A DNA stretch of 64,000 bases. Source: Clostridium sp. Its GTDB lineage: Bacteria; Bacteroidota; Bacteroidia; Bacteroidales; Muribaculaceae. Made by a program: the position numbers and the translations under genes. This document shows positions 35,787 through 45,346 of the stretch, piece by piece (within the stretch, counting starts at the first letter, position 1; each line of letters starts with the position of its first letter). The notes beneath the pieces were generated by a model. The model saw only the letters and a program-made list of their open reading frames with translations, was not told the origin of the DNA and ran no database searches. The DNA lies in the NCBI GenBank assembly GCA_023666615.1, contig JAMPBQ010000003.1, positions 24,521 through 88,520 of the forward strand, written 5' to 3'.

Positions 35787-37217
35787 TTAGTTTGAGGTCG
35801 TGTGTTTATTCTTTGCGCCGATCATATTTTTAAGGAAAGACGCGGCTTTGTCCTCGGCATCTTTCTTTTCATCCGCGGCGTTGTTGATTTTTATATCGGA
35901 CAATAGAATGTCTTTTTCTCCTTCGTATGTCATAGCGTTGTGCTTGTCAAGAGTTTGCACAACGCCGTTGAAGTTTTCGGCGAAATTTGGTATGAAATCT
36001 TGCGACCCGTAAGTGTTGAGGCGTCGGCGCACGAAGGATAGGGTGATAGTCGAGGGGTCGGCTGCGGGCTGGAAGCCATAGGCTTGCTTTTGGGCGTTTA
36101 TCACCACGCGTGAAATTACCCCGCAGTCTATAAGCCGGTTTGTCACAGAGGATACGAGCTTTGAAGGTATGCCGTATTTCCCGGTGATGTCGTGGATTGA
36201 CAGCGGGGGCTCCATCTTCACGAACCGCTGCACTATGGCGGCGGCGATGGCTATGTTCACCTTTTCATCGTATTCGTTTGAAATATCGTTGATTTGGTCG
36301 GAGAATGTGAATTGGAATACATTCTGCGAGGCGTAAGTAAGCAGGCATCCCGTGAAGGTAATCACCCATACAAGCTGCATCCAAATCAGCATCAAAGGCA
36401 GGAAAGAAAAGCTGCCGTAGATGGCATTGTATTTGGCCACGTACACCTGTCCGCTGATGAAGAGCCACTGCAGCACGATGAACCCAAGCGCCGCGAATAG
36501 GCCCGGCAGCAGTGTATTGACAAACTTCACCTTGATGTTTGGCAGCAGCTTGAAAAGCAGGGAGAAGAAGAGGCTGACGAATGCGAAGGAACCTATTTCA
36601 AAGCATACGCTTATGATAGGCGTCATGAATGTAAGGCCAAAGAGATTTTGGATTGACGAGCTCATGGACGCGTAAAGGCCGCCCCCGCAGATCATCAGCA
36701 CCGGCAAGATGAGTAGCATGGCCGTATAGTCGGAGATTTTTCTCCAGATGCTGCGGCCTTCGCGCACATTCCATATCAGATTGAACGCGTCCTCAATATT
36801 CATCATCAAGGAAATCAATGTATAGAGGAGGAATATGATGCCGACGCCCACGAATATGCCTTCTGACGCTTGGCTTAGGTAGGAGTCTACAAACGTAAGG
36901 GCATGCGCTATCGTCTCCCTTTGGCTGGGGAAGATGTGCATGAGTTCGTCCTGGAGATATTGCTGCAGCCCGAATCCGCGCCCTATGGCGAATAGGAGCG
37001 CCAGGGCGGGCACAATGGCGAGCAGCGTGCGGTAGGTCATTGCGCAGGCCTGCGTCTGAAGGTCGGTGCTCAGGAAGGAGCGCACGGTGATGTTGAGCGT
37101 CTTGATAAGATTTACAATGAATAGGGGGCGCGTGTCAGCCCACACGCCCTTTGTGCAGTATGTCCAAAAGCCGATGGCGCGCTCTGTTAATCTATTTGCC
37201 TTATCCTTGATGCTCAT
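35787..37217 (-). CDS. YihY/BrkB-family membrane protein with C-terminal winged helix
   Basis: 476 residues. The membrane part has six helices, with the family motif QACAMTYRTLLAIVPALALL in the first third and YNAIYGSFSFLPLMLIWMQL in the fifth-sixth helix region. A cytoplasmic tail of about 150 residues (from FVKMEPPLSIHDITGKYGIP) looks like a winged-helix domain and ends in a charged segment, longer than in E. coli YihY. The family was once called RNase BN, which is not supported. The function is unknown. It follows radA by 44 bp. Confidence 0.87.
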   Translation of the reverse strand: MSIKDKANRLTERAIGFWTYCTKGVWADTRPLFIVNLIKTLNITVRSFLSTDLQTQACAMTYRTLLAIVPALALLFAIGRGFGLQQYLQDELMHIFPSQRETIAHALTFVDSYLSQASEGIFVGVGIIFLLYTLISLMMNIEDAFNLIWNVREGRSIWRKISDYTAMLLILPVLMICGGGLYASMSSSIQNLFGLTFMTPIISVCFEIGSFAFVSLFFSLLFKLLPNIKVKFVNTLLPGLFAALGFIVLQWLFISGQVYVAKYNAIYGSFSFLPLMLIWMQLVWVITFTGCLLTYASQNVFQFTFSDQINDISNEYDEKVNIAIAAAIVQRFVKMEPPLSIHDITGKYGIPSKLVSSVTNRLIDCGVISRVVINAQKQAYGFQPAADPSTITLSFVRRRLNTYGSQDFIPNFAENFNGVVQTLDKHNAMTYEGEKDILLSDIKINNAADEKKDAEDKAASFLKNMIGAKNKHTTSN

Positions 37218-37261
37218 TTGCTCTGTATAAATAGTTGAAATAGTGGATGGGAGGGGAATGC

Positions 37262-38629
37262 CTATCCGAACAGGGAGCGGAATGCTTCTTCCACCTTGGC
37301 CACCTCCACAATTTTAATGCTCAAAGAGTTAACGTCAACGCCCTTTAGATTGTTCTTTGGAATGAGCATTGTTTTCATCCCAAGCTTCTCGGCTTCGGAA
37401 ATTCTTTGTTCTATGCGGGTCACAGGCCTTATTTCCCCGGAGAGGCCAACCTCCCCGGCAAAGCAAGTGTCTCTGTCTATGGGCATGTCTACATTGCTTG
37501 AAAGTATGGCGCTAACCACGGCCAGGTCTAGCGCTGGGTCATTTACCTTCAGGCCGCCCGCGATGTTTAGGAACACATCCTTTGCCCCCAGCTTGAATCC
37601 AACCCGCTTTTCCAGCACGGCGAGGAGCATGTTCATGCGCTTGCCGTCAAATCCGGTCACTGTCCTTTGGGGGGTGCCGTAAGCGGCGGAGCTCACCAAG
37701 GCCTGTGTCTCTATCAGGAATGAGCGAGCGCCGTCGACTGTGACGCCAATGGCCATGCCTGATAGGCGCTCCCCGCCGTGCGACATTAGCATTTCGGAAG
37801 GATTCTTCACCTCGCGAAGGCCACGCTGGCTCATCTCGTAGATGCCGAGCTCTGACGTGCTGCCGAATCGGTTTTTGATGGGGCGGAGTATGCGGTACAT
37901 GTACTGGCTGTCGCCGTCGAATTGGAGCACGGCGTCTACGATGTGCTCTAGCACCTTTGGCCCGGCCAGGCTCCCCTCTTTGTTGATGTGGCCGATTAGT
38001 ATGACCGGCACATTGGATTCCTTGGCATATTTCAGCAGTTGAGCCGCACATTCGCGAACTTGGCTTACGCTGCCGGCCGAGGACTCAAGCGTTTCTGTAG
38101 CAATGGTTTGGATGGAGTCAACCACGAGTATCCCCGGCTGCACGTCTTCAATATGCTCAAGTATGTTTTCAAGCGATGTCTCGCTGACAATGAAGCAGTT
38201 GTTGCTGCCTCTGCCGATGCGGTCGGCCCTGAGCTTGAGTTGCGTCGGGCTTTCTTCGCCGGAAACGTACAATATTGTTTTTGACTTGATGGCCAGGAGG
38301 TTCTGTAGAACGAGCGTGGACTTTCCTATGCCCGGCTCTCCGCCAATCAGAATGATTGACCCTTGCACCAGGCCTCCGCCCAGCACGCGGTTGAGCTCTT
38401 CGGAAGGCATATGGATGCGAGGCTCTGACATTGCCTGAATTTCAGAGACTGCCTGCGGGCGGCTTTTTCCGCGTCTTGCCGCGGGAGAGGATGAACGCGC
38501 CTTAGCCGGCATGCGCTCTTCCACGAGGGTGTTCCATGCGCCGCACGCGGGGCATTTGCCTTCCCATTTGGGGGATTCATTTCCGCAAGAGGAGCATACC
38601 CATACGGTCTTTTCCTTTGTCTTAGCCAT
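37262..38629 (-). CDS. radA: DNA repair protein RadA
   Basis: 455 residues, normal length. It has the N-terminal zinc finger CSSCGNESPKWEGKCPACGAW, Walker A GGEPGIGKSTLVLQ, the RadA-specific KNRFG within IKNRFGSTSELGIYEM, and a Lon-like C-terminal domain (GLKVNDPALDLAVVSAILSS). RadA promotes branch migration of recombination intermediates with RecA. Its start overlaps the end of the rRNA/tRNA methyltransferase gene by 8 bases. Confidence 0.96.
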   Translation of the reverse strand: MAKTKEKTVWVCSSCGNESPKWEGKCPACGAWNTLVEERMPAKARSSSPAARRGKSRPQAVSEIQAMSEPRIHMPSEELNRVLGGGLVQGSIILIGGEPGIGKSTLVLQNLLAIKSKTILYVSGEESPTQLKLRADRIGRGSNNCFIVSETSLENILEHIEDVQPGILVVDSIQTIATETLESSAGSVSQVRECAAQLLKYAKESNVPVILIGHINKEGSLAGPKVLEHIVDAVLQFDGDSQYMYRILRPIKNRFGSTSELGIYEMSQRGLREVKNPSEMLMSHGGERLSGMAIGVTVDGARSFLIETQALVSSAAYGTPQRTVTGFDGKRMNMLLAVLEKRVGFKLGAKDVFLNIAGGLKVNDPALDLAVVSAILSSNVDMPIDRDTCFAGEVGLSGEIRPVTRIEQRISEAEKLGMKTMLIPKNNLKGVDVNSLSIKIVEVAKVEEAFRSLFG

Positions 38630-39365
38630 GTCGTCTAAATTCTGCCAATGTTATTGCCGTGGCGATGGCCACGTTTAGCGATTCTGATGTAACTCTGCCC
38701 TTGGGGTAGGATGGGATGGTGATTCTGCGATTAACGCGTTGGGCTATTTCGGGCCTGATGCCGTTTCCTTCATTTCCCATAATGATTATCCCGTGGCTTT
38801 GAAGGGGGGATTGGTAAATATCTTCGCCGTCGAGGAAGGTGCCGTAAATAGGTTCATCTTGATTTGCCTCTAGCATTTGGCCAAGGTCGCAATATATGGC
38901 TTTCACCCTTGAAATTGCGCCCATAGTGGCCTGCACAACCTTTGGATTCCATATGTCGGCAGTGTCTTGCGAGGCGAAAATCCTCTCAACTCCCATCCAA
39001 TCGGCCACCCGCAATATCGTGCCGAGGTTGCCGGGGTCCTGCACGCAATCGAGGGCCAGCGCCAATTCTCCATGCCGCAGCTTTAGGCCTTCATCCCATT
39101 GCGGGATTTCATAGATGGCGATTGCGGACGGAGTGGTGTTAAGCGTGGAAATGGCCTTTAGGTCGCAAGGCTTTGTTTCTTGCGCGGCTTGGGCGTATTC
39201 TTGAGGGCACTGCCAATCGGCGGAGTGCAGGAGCCTTATGAGTTGGAAGTGTCCGAGGGTGTCGCGTACGCACTTTTCCCCTTGCGCCATGAACCATCCC
39301 GTGGCCTTGCGTCCCTTGGATGTGGCGAGCGATGCGAATGTCTTGCGTTCATTGTTGGTGAGCAT
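38622..39365 (-). CDS. SpoU/TrmH-family RNA 2'-O-methyltransferase
   Basis: 247 residues with an N-terminal RNA-binding part (TSKGRKATGWFMAQGEKCVR) and the trefoil-knot catalytic domain: LALDCVQDPGNLGTILRVAD, GTFLDGEDIYQS, IIMGNEGNGIRPEIAQ and PSYPKGRVTSESLNVAIATA. It transfers a methyl group from S-adenosylmethionine to a ribose of rRNA or tRNA; the target cannot be given from the sequence. It lies between nadE (2 bp) and radA (8-bp overlap). Confidence 0.93.
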   Translation of the reverse strand: MLTNNERKTFASLATSKGRKATGWFMAQGEKCVRDTLGHFQLIRLLHSADWQCPQEYAQAAQETKPCDLKAISTLNTTPSAIAIYEIPQWDEGLKLRHGELALALDCVQDPGNLGTILRVADWMGVERIFASQDTADIWNPKVVQATMGAISRVKAIYCDLGQMLEANQDEPIYGTFLDGEDIYQSPLQSHGIIIMGNEGNGIRPEIAQRVNRRITIPSYPKGRVTSESLNVAIATAITLAEFRRHG

Positions 39366-39367
39366 CG

Positions 39368-41314
39368 CTATTGGGGCTTTATGTTGTCAATTTCGGAAAG
39401 CCACAGCGAGGCGCTGGCGTCGCTGGGCATGCGCCAATCGCCTCGGGGAGAGAGGCAGACTGAGCCTACCTTTGGCCCGTCGGGCAGGCAAGAGCGCTTG
39501 AACTGCTGTTGGAAGAAGCGGCGGAAAAATTCGCGAAGCCAGCGGTGCAGGGTCTTCTGATCGTATTTTTCATCGAAAGCCGCCAAAGCCAAATCCCAAA
39601 TGCGGGCGGGGGAGAAGCCATAGCGGAGGGTGTAGTAGAGGAAGAAGTCGTGGAGCTCATAAGGCCCTACCAGGTCTTCGGTCTTTTGAGCTATGCGCCC
39701 CTCCTTATCGGTTGGGGTAAGCTCAGGGCTGATCGGTGTGTCTATGATGTCGAGCAGGGTGGCGCGGCAAATTTCATAGTCCTCATCATAGGCGAAATAT
39801 TGCACCAGGTATTTTACGAGGGTTTTGGGCACCCCGCAGTTTACGGCGTACATTGACATGTGGTCGCCATTGTACGTGGCCCAGCCAAGCGCAAGCTCGG
39901 AAAGGTCGCCTGTGCCAAGCACTATGCCGTTCACCTTGTTCGCATAGTCCATAAGGATCTGAGTGCGTTCCCTGGCCTGGGAATTTTCGTATGTGACGTC
40001 ATGCTCGGCGGGGTCTTGGCCTATATCGACAAAGTGTTGTTGCACGGCCTTTGCGATAGGAATTTCCATAGCGGTGATTCCAAGCTCTTCCATCAATTTC
40101 CAAGCGTTGTTTTTCGTGCGGTCGCTTGTGCCAAGCCCCGGCATTGTGATGCCGATAATCCCTTTTAAATCCAATCCGAGGCGATTGAAGGCTTTGACCG
40201 CCACAAGGAGGGCGAGTGTGGAATCAAGGCCGCCGGAGATGCCTATGACGAGATGCGTGCAGCGGATGGCGCTGAGGCGCTTGGCCAAGCCAGCCGCCTG
40301 AATGTTGATTATTTCATCGCACCTTTCGGCCATAGACTCGTCGGTTGGGGGAACGAATGGATGCGGGTCAACGCGCCTGAGGAGCCCCGGCGCCTCAACG
40401 CCGGGCATGTCTATGGATTTAACTGTGAAGGGCTTGCTGTTTCTCGTGGCGCAATCGGCGAAGGACGTATGGTGCATCCTGTCGCGATTGATTGCCGCAA
40501 TGTCAATGTCGGATACCGTGAATTGAGAGTTTGGGCTCCAGCGCAGATTGCTTGACAGGATATAGCCGTTTTCGGCAATGATTGTCTTGCCATCGAATAC
40601 AAGGTCGGTAGACGATTCTCCATATCCGGCCGAAGCGTAGACATAGCCGGCGACGCAACGCGCTGATTGCTGTTCAATCAGGCTGTTTAGGTACTTGTAC
40701 TTTCCAATAAGGTCATCGCTTGCCGAAAGGTTGGCCAAAACTTGTGCGCCGGAAAGTGCCGCATAGCTGCTGGGAGGAATCGGAGTCCATAGGTCTTCGC
40801 AAATCTCAACTCCGATTTTTACGCCGTCAATTTCCACCAGTTGGTCGGCCCCGAAAGCCACGTCGTCAAAACCGCAGACTGAAATGGCCTTTGTCGGCGA
40901 TTCGGGAGCAGGCTGCCACCAGCGCTTTTCATAAAATTCGTTGTAGTTGGGAAGATAGGTTTTCGGAATCACAGCTTGAATCTTGCCGCACGCCAGGACT
41001 GCCGCACAGTTGTACAGGCTGCCGTCAACGCACAGAGGCGCGCCCACAATCATTGCCGCGGGCTGGCCGATGGTTGCGTTGGCCAGCTCGCGCAAAGCCG
41101 CCATCGCTCCGTCTATAAGCGTGGAATTGTGGAAAAGGTCGGCGCATGTGTATGCCGTGACTGACATTTCCGGGAAAACCACCAGGCGCGGCGCGTATTC
41201 GGCGATCAGTTCTTTGTAAAGCTCCTTTATTCTCTGCGCGTTGGCCTTCGTATCGGCCACCGCCACATTTGGCGCGCAGGCCGCGACTCTGAATAATCCT
41301 TCCATACGCATCAT
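39368..41314 (-). CDS. nadE: Glutamine-dependent NAD(+) synthase
   Basis: 648 residues with two modules. The N-terminal nitrilase-like glutaminase carries VVFPEMSVTAYTC (Glu), VIPKTYLPNYNEFYE (Lys) and IGVEICEDLWTP (Cys), the Glu-Lys-Cys triad. The C-terminal synthetase has the P-loop IGISGGLDSTLALLVA, GTGDLSELALGW and the closing YTLRYGFSPARIWDLAL. It amidates nicotinic acid adenine dinucleotide with ammonia from glutamine. The start overlaps the ddl stop (ATGA), so it is translated with ddl. Confidence 0.96.
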   Translation of the reverse strand: MMRMEGLFRVAACAPNVAVADTKANAQRIKELYKELIAEYAPRLVVFPEMSVTAYTCADLFHNSTLIDGAMAALRELANATIGQPAAMIVGAPLCVDGSLYNCAAVLACGKIQAVIPKTYLPNYNEFYEKRWWQPAPESPTKAISVCGFDDVAFGADQLVEIDGVKIGVEICEDLWTPIPPSSYAALSGAQVLANLSASDDLIGKYKYLNSLIEQQSARCVAGYVYASAGYGESSTDLVFDGKTIIAENGYILSSNLRWSPNSQFTVSDIDIAAINRDRMHHTSFADCATRNSKPFTVKSIDMPGVEAPGLLRRVDPHPFVPPTDESMAERCDEIINIQAAGLAKRLSAIRCTHLVIGISGGLDSTLALLVAVKAFNRLGLDLKGIIGITMPGLGTSDRTKNNAWKLMEELGITAMEIPIAKAVQQHFVDIGQDPAEHDVTYENSQARERTQILMDYANKVNGIVLGTGDLSELALGWATYNGDHMSMYAVNCGVPKTLVKYLVQYFAYDEDYEICRATLLDIIDTPISPELTPTDKEGRIAQKTEDLVGPYELHDFFLYYTLRYGFSPARIWDLALAAFDEKYDQKTLHRWLREFFRRFFQQQFKRSCLPDGPKVGSVCLSPRGDWRMPSDASASLWLSEIDNIKPQ

Positions 41315-42486
41315 TTTTTAATGCCGCCCTTAACGCCTCCTCCCATAGAGAATATGTTTTGGTCGTAGCTTACTGTCTTTTGTCCTTGTTCGCGGCGGCG
41401 CTTTAGCGCCAAGCGCACGAGTTCGTCAATGAGCCGGTCGAAGGGCAGTCCGGTCGCCTCCCAAAGATAGAATGAGAGCGAGCCTGGTATCGTGTTGATT
41501 TCGTTGACGTACACCTTGCGGTCATCGCGGTCTACAATCACGTCAACGCGGCTGACGCCATGGCAAGAGAGCACCCTAAAGGTCTCCCCGGCGAGATGCT
41601 GGATGTATTCGGTCTCTTCCTTGGGCAATTCGGCGGGAATGCGCTTTTGCGAGGCCTGCATTCCTTTCGAGCCCTTGCCTCCGCCCATGTATTTGTCTTC
41701 GTACGAAAGGATTTCATCGCTTTTGATCGGCTCTTCGAGCACCGACATGCGGTAATCGTCGCAATCGCCGAGCACCGAACAGTTGATTTCTTGCAGATGC
41801 TCCACCATGTGCTCCACGATGATGCGGGTAGAGTATTTTTCGGCCTCAGCCACGCGCTCCTTCAGCTGTTCGGCATTGTGAGCTGCGCCGATGCCAACGC
41901 TGCTTCCGAGATTGGCCGGCTTTACTATGACCGGGTAGCCAAGCTTGTCCTGGATTTTGCGGATTAGCTCCTGCTCTTGGCGGAACCACTGCTTGTCGGT
42001 GAACCATACATAGTCCACGACCGGCACGTCGCAAGCTTGCAGAATCATCTTCATCGTGATTTTGTCCATGCCGTTGGCGGATGCCAGGGTGTTGCATCCG
42101 GCATATGGTATGCCAATTGAATCAAGGATGCCCTCGAAAGTGCCGTCCTCGCCGTTCATTCCGTGAAGTACGGGAAGCACAACGTCAAGGGTGGTGATGA
42201 CCGGGGATTTGAACATCGACCGCTTTTTCGCATACAGGTTGTAGTCGCCGTATGTCGGCTCCATATACACTTCAACGCATTTGGCCAAGAGGGAAGGAAT
42301 GTCGCGGTAATTGCTTACCTCAAAGAGGGCGTCGCCGGTATACCATTTGCCTTGCTTTGTGATGTAGATGGGCACAACGTCGTATTTTTCCCTGTCGGCG
42401 GCATGCATTGCCTGTGACGCTGAGATCACGGATATTTCGTGTTCGGTGGACCTTCCGCCGAAGAATACACCAAGTCTTGTTTTCAT
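41311..42486 (-). CDS. ddl: D-alanine--D-alanine ligase
   Basis: 391 residues. The ATP-grasp ligase opens TRLGVFFGGRSTEHEISVIS and continues with HGMNGEDGTFEGILDSIGIP, KPANLGSSVGIG and the C-terminal DRKVYVNEINTIPGSLSFYL. It joins two D-alanines for peptidoglycan precursors in the cytosol. It is longer than E. coli DdlB (306), as is usual for the VanA/DdlA-like group. It lies 33 bp downstream of the MurF-like gene that would use its product, and is coupled to nadE. Confidence 0.96.
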   Translation of the reverse strand: MKTRLGVFFGGRSTEHEISVISASQAMHAADREKYDVVPIYITKQGKWYTGDALFEVSNYRDIPSLLAKCVEVYMEPTYGDYNLYAKKRSMFKSPVITTLDVVLPVLHGMNGEDGTFEGILDSIGIPYAGCNTLASANGMDKITMKMILQACDVPVVDYVWFTDKQWFRQEQELIRKIQDKLGYPVIVKPANLGSSVGIGAAHNAEQLKERVAEAEKYSTRIIVEHMVEHLQEINCSVLGDCDDYRMSVLEEPIKSDEILSYEDKYMGGGKGSKGMQASQKRIPAELPKEETEYIQHLAGETFRVLSCHGVSRVDVIVDRDDRKVYVNEINTIPGSLSFYLWEATGLPFDRLIDELVRLALKRRREQGQKTVSYDQNIFSMGGGVKGGIKK

Positions 42487-42519
42487 CTTAATTTAAGTTT
42501 ATGTATCTAACTTTATGAT

Positions 42520-44109
42520 TTACTTAAAAGTGTCTGGCAGGTCGTTCTCAATGAGAACGGCGTCGCCCGCAGACGCCAGCTGGAGCATCATCGCATTGGC
42601 CTCGTTGAACGTTGCAGCTTCGCGCACATTCTCCTTCGGCATGCCCGCGCGGTTGATGCCTTCAAGGATGGCCTCGCGATTGTATTCGCCTACGATGATG
42701 GCCACATCGGCGTTTCGGGCTATGTTCTCGCCAAGCTCTGCGTTGAGCTCGTATTGCTTTTCGCCGAGCTCAACCATGCCGGGGGTGATTACGATGCGCT
42801 TGCCCGGCGCAAAGCCGGAAAGCACCTCCAGGGCCATTGCCGAGCCTTGCGGATTGCTGTTGTAGGCGTCATCAATGATGGTGACTCCATTAGCCAAACG
42901 CTTAAGGCTAAGCCTATGTTCAACCTGCTGGATTTTGCTTACGGCATATTTTATCTTTTCCGCCGGAACGCCCAGCCGCAGCGCCGTGATTGTGGCGGCG
43001 ATAAGGTTTGACACGTTGCAGCGGCCCACTAGCGGGGTGGAAAGCTCAATGATTGGGCCGGTCTTGTCGCAGATTGTGAATGTGGTGCCGCCGCGCCCAT
43101 ATTTTATGTCGGTGGCCCAATAGTCGGAGCCTTCCGCGTCCGCGGCTGTATAGCGTAGGCATTCCACATTGTCCACCTTGCGGTCGGCAATCTTTTCAAA
43201 ATCGTTGTTTACTATTGCAAGGCCGTCGGCCGGGAGGGCGTCAACGAGCTCAAACTTGGTGCGCTGCACATTGTCGATGCTGCCGAAGGACTCCAGGTGC
43301 ATGGGGCCCACGGCGGTGACGATGCCAATCTGCGGATGCGCCAGGTCGCAAATCTCCTTGATGTCGCCCACCTGCTTGGCCCCCATCTCCACGATGAACA
43401 CTTGATTGTAAGGCTTCAGGTTCTCGCGTATGGTGCGCACCACGCCAAGGGTGGTGTTGAAATTGCCGGGCGTCATGGCCACATCAAATTGCTCCGACAG
43501 GATGCGGTGGAGATAATGCTTTGTGCTGGTCTTTCCGTAGCTTCCGGTCACGCCTATTATCTTCAGGTCCGGCATTTGCCGGAGGATGCCGGCGGCCTGG
43601 TCATAGTATTTCTTCGTGATATGCTTTTCAACCGGGATGAGAATCCAATTTGCCAAGAGGAGGAGGCTGACAGACACGGCGTAGCTGGCCAATGCCAAGC
43701 CCAGGCACCCGATTAGCCCTGTCCACCGTCCGCCGCCTGTCACGAGCAGAGGAATGCAAATCACGGCGGCCTCCAGCAGGAGTGACAGGGCGTAAATGCG
43801 GATGGCGCGCTTGGTGAAGACCAAAGGCTTCTTATATTTCGCCCTGATAAGCTTTGTCCCGGCCCACAACGCGAATATGATTGCGCCCGCGGCCGCGGCT
43901 ATGCGGGGAATGGCGGGTGCGAAGCATGCGAAGAGCAGGATGAGCGCTATCAGCCTGTCAGGCTTTGTCGATTCCTTTGATTCTTTGTACCAAAGCGCGT
44001 AGCGGTCAGGCCGGTAAGAATTTTGTTGAAACATCATCAGTTGCCGCTTGATCTGCAGGGCGGCTGCGATGGCCACCAGAAGGATGGCCGATATGGCGAT
44101 TGCTATCAT
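42520..44109 (-). CDS. MurF-like Mur ligase with an N-terminal membrane domain
   Basis: 529 residues from the ATG at 44109. The first 180 or so contain one short helix, then several membrane segments (LIALILLFACFAPAI, IYALSLLLEAAVICIPLLV, CLGLALASYAVSVSLLLLAN). After that comes a Mur ligase with P-loop GVTGSYGKTSTKHYL, TPGNFNTTLG, EMGAKQVGDI, and DDAYNSNPQGSAMALEVL in the C-terminal domain, all closest to MurF (which adds D-Ala-D-Ala). Ordinary MurF is soluble and about 430-460 residues. The tie to the next gene, ddl, supports a D-Ala-D-Ala ligase role, at the membrane. Whether it replaces or adds to a second MurF elsewhere is not visible. Confidence 0.85.
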   Translation of the reverse strand: MIAIAISAILLVAIAAALQIKRQLMMFQQNSYRPDRYALWYKESKESTKPDRLIALILLFACFAPAIPRIAAAAGAIIFALWAGTKLIRAKYKKPLVFTKRAIRIYALSLLLEAAVICIPLLVTGGGRWTGLIGCLGLALASYAVSVSLLLLANWILIPVEKHITKKYYDQAAGILRQMPDLKIIGVTGSYGKTSTKHYLHRILSEQFDVAMTPGNFNTTLGVVRTIRENLKPYNQVFIVEMGAKQVGDIKEICDLAHPQIGIVTAVGPMHLESFGSIDNVQRTKFELVDALPADGLAIVNNDFEKIADRKVDNVECLRYTAADAEGSDYWATDIKYGRGGTTFTICDKTGPIIELSTPLVGRCNVSNLIAATITALRLGVPAEKIKYAVSKIQQVEHRLSLKRLANGVTIIDDAYNSNPQGSAMALEVLSGFAPGKRIVITPGMVELGEKQYELNAELGENIARNADVAIIVGEYNREAILEGINRAGMPKENVREAATFNEANAMMLQLASAGDAVLIENDLPDTFK

Positions 44110-44135
44110 AGTACACAAAATTTGCTTTTAATACG

Positions 44136-44143
44136 CAAAATTA
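44136..44143 (-). promoter_or_regulatory. Possible -7 box of the MurF-like/ddl/nadE unit
   Basis: Minus-strand TAATTTTG lies about 27 bp before the ATG at 44109 and fits TAnnTTTG. No good -33 element was found 19-21 bp upstream, so this is a weak call. The remaining intergenic DNA to the corA start at 44353 shows no other feature. Confidence 0.45.
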
Positions 44144-44352
44144 CCAATAATTTATGATACGAGATTGTTATCTTGAAAAAATTATTGTATTCGGCATGAA
44201 TTTTGCATTGAAAGCGATGAAAATCATAGCTGTCATTTCTTAATTTTATGACATGAAAAATGCAATGTGGGTTTGGGGAGGGCTGTCGCGCAAAATTTAA
44301 GGGCGATGTTTGCGTGGTGGAACTTTTGCGGGGTGGTGGGCGTTGTAGTTTT

Positions 44353-45273
44353 ATGATAAAGTATTATTCATGTGAGGACGAGGGGCTGGTGGAAATGGCC
44401 GAATGGCAGCCGCATTACTGGATAAGCGTGCAATGCCCCACGGCGAGCGATGTGCAATTGCTGGATTCGCTCGGCGTCCCGCCGTCTTTTATGGAGTCGG
44501 TGGCGGATATCGATGAGCGCCCGCGATTCGACAGGGAGGACGGATGGCTTCTCACCATCATACGCATTCCCCACCGCGTAAGGGGAGGCGCCGCCGACTT
44601 TGTCACTATTCCTATGGGAGTCATGACCAAGGACGACATAATCATCACTATGTGCCATTATGAGACGGAGATGATAGCGGATTTTATAGAATATTGCAAT
44701 CGTCGGCACGTGCTTATCGACAACCAGCCCGATTTTGTGCTGCGCCTTCTATATTCTTCCACCTTTTGGTTCTTGCAGTATCTCAAGGACATAAAGGCTA
44801 CGGTGGCGGAAGCCACGCGCGACATACAAAAGAGCGTGCGCAACCGGCAGCTCCTCAGCCTTATGCGGCAGCAGAACGCCCTGGTGTATTTCAACACCTC
44901 AATCCAGGGCAACAGCATGCTCACAGAAAGGCTCAACAATGTATTCAAAGACGATTGCAACGCCGACCTCCTCGAAGATGTGGAGATAGAAATATCGCAG
45001 GCCTCCAACACTGTCAACGTATATATGGAAATCCTCAGCGCGGGGATGGACACCTTCGCCTCAATCATATCCAACAACGTGAATGACATAATGAAGCGCA
45101 TGACCAGCGTATCCATCATCCTGATGATACCCACGCTCATTGCCAGCTTCTACGGAATGAACGTCGCTGTCTGGCTTAGCAATTCGCCTCTCGCCTTCCT
45201 TTGGATTATCCTCATATCGTTCATCCTCGCCGGCGTGGTATGGTGCCTCCTCCGCCGCTCCAACTGGGTGTAA
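44353..45273 (+). CDS. CorA-family divalent cation transporter
   Basis: 306 residues from the ATG at 44353; an upstream GC-poor extension in the same frame lacks conserved content. A large cytoplasmic N-terminal domain with long helices (LRLLYSSTFWFLQYLKDIKA then QNALVYFNTSIQGNSMLTER) is followed by two C-terminal membrane helices with the signature YGMN at the end of the first. CorA-like proteins form pentameric magnesium or cobalt channels. It is monocistronic and converges on the ribosomal protein unit. Confidence 0.92.
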   Translation: MIKYYSCEDEGLVEMAEWQPHYWISVQCPTASDVQLLDSLGVPPSFMESVADIDERPRFDREDGWLLTIIRIPHRVRGGAADFVTIPMGVMTKDDIIITMCHYETEMIADFIEYCNRRHVLIDNQPDFVLRLLYSSTFWFLQYLKDIKATVAEATRDIQKSVRNRQLLSLMRQQNALVYFNTSIQGNSMLTERLNNVFKDDCNADLLEDVEIEISQASNTVNVYMEILSAGMDTFASIISNNVNDIMKRMTSVSIILMIPTLIASFYGMNVAVWLSNSPLAFLWIILISFILAGVVWCLLRRSNWV

Positions 45274-45280
45274 AGTAAAA

Positions 45281-45304
45281 AGGCCGTGTCTCACGACACA
45301 GCCT
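45281..45304. terminator. Terminator between corA and rplI (convergent)
   Basis: AGGC-C-GTGTC and GACAC-A-GCCT pair around TCAC. On the minus strand the stem is followed by TTTTT, ending the rpsF-rpsR-rplI transcript; on the plus strand there is no U-run, but it may also slow the corA transcript. Confidence 0.75.
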
Positions 45305-45346
45305 CTCTAACAGGGGTTAATATAGATGTATTGGGAATGATGATTC

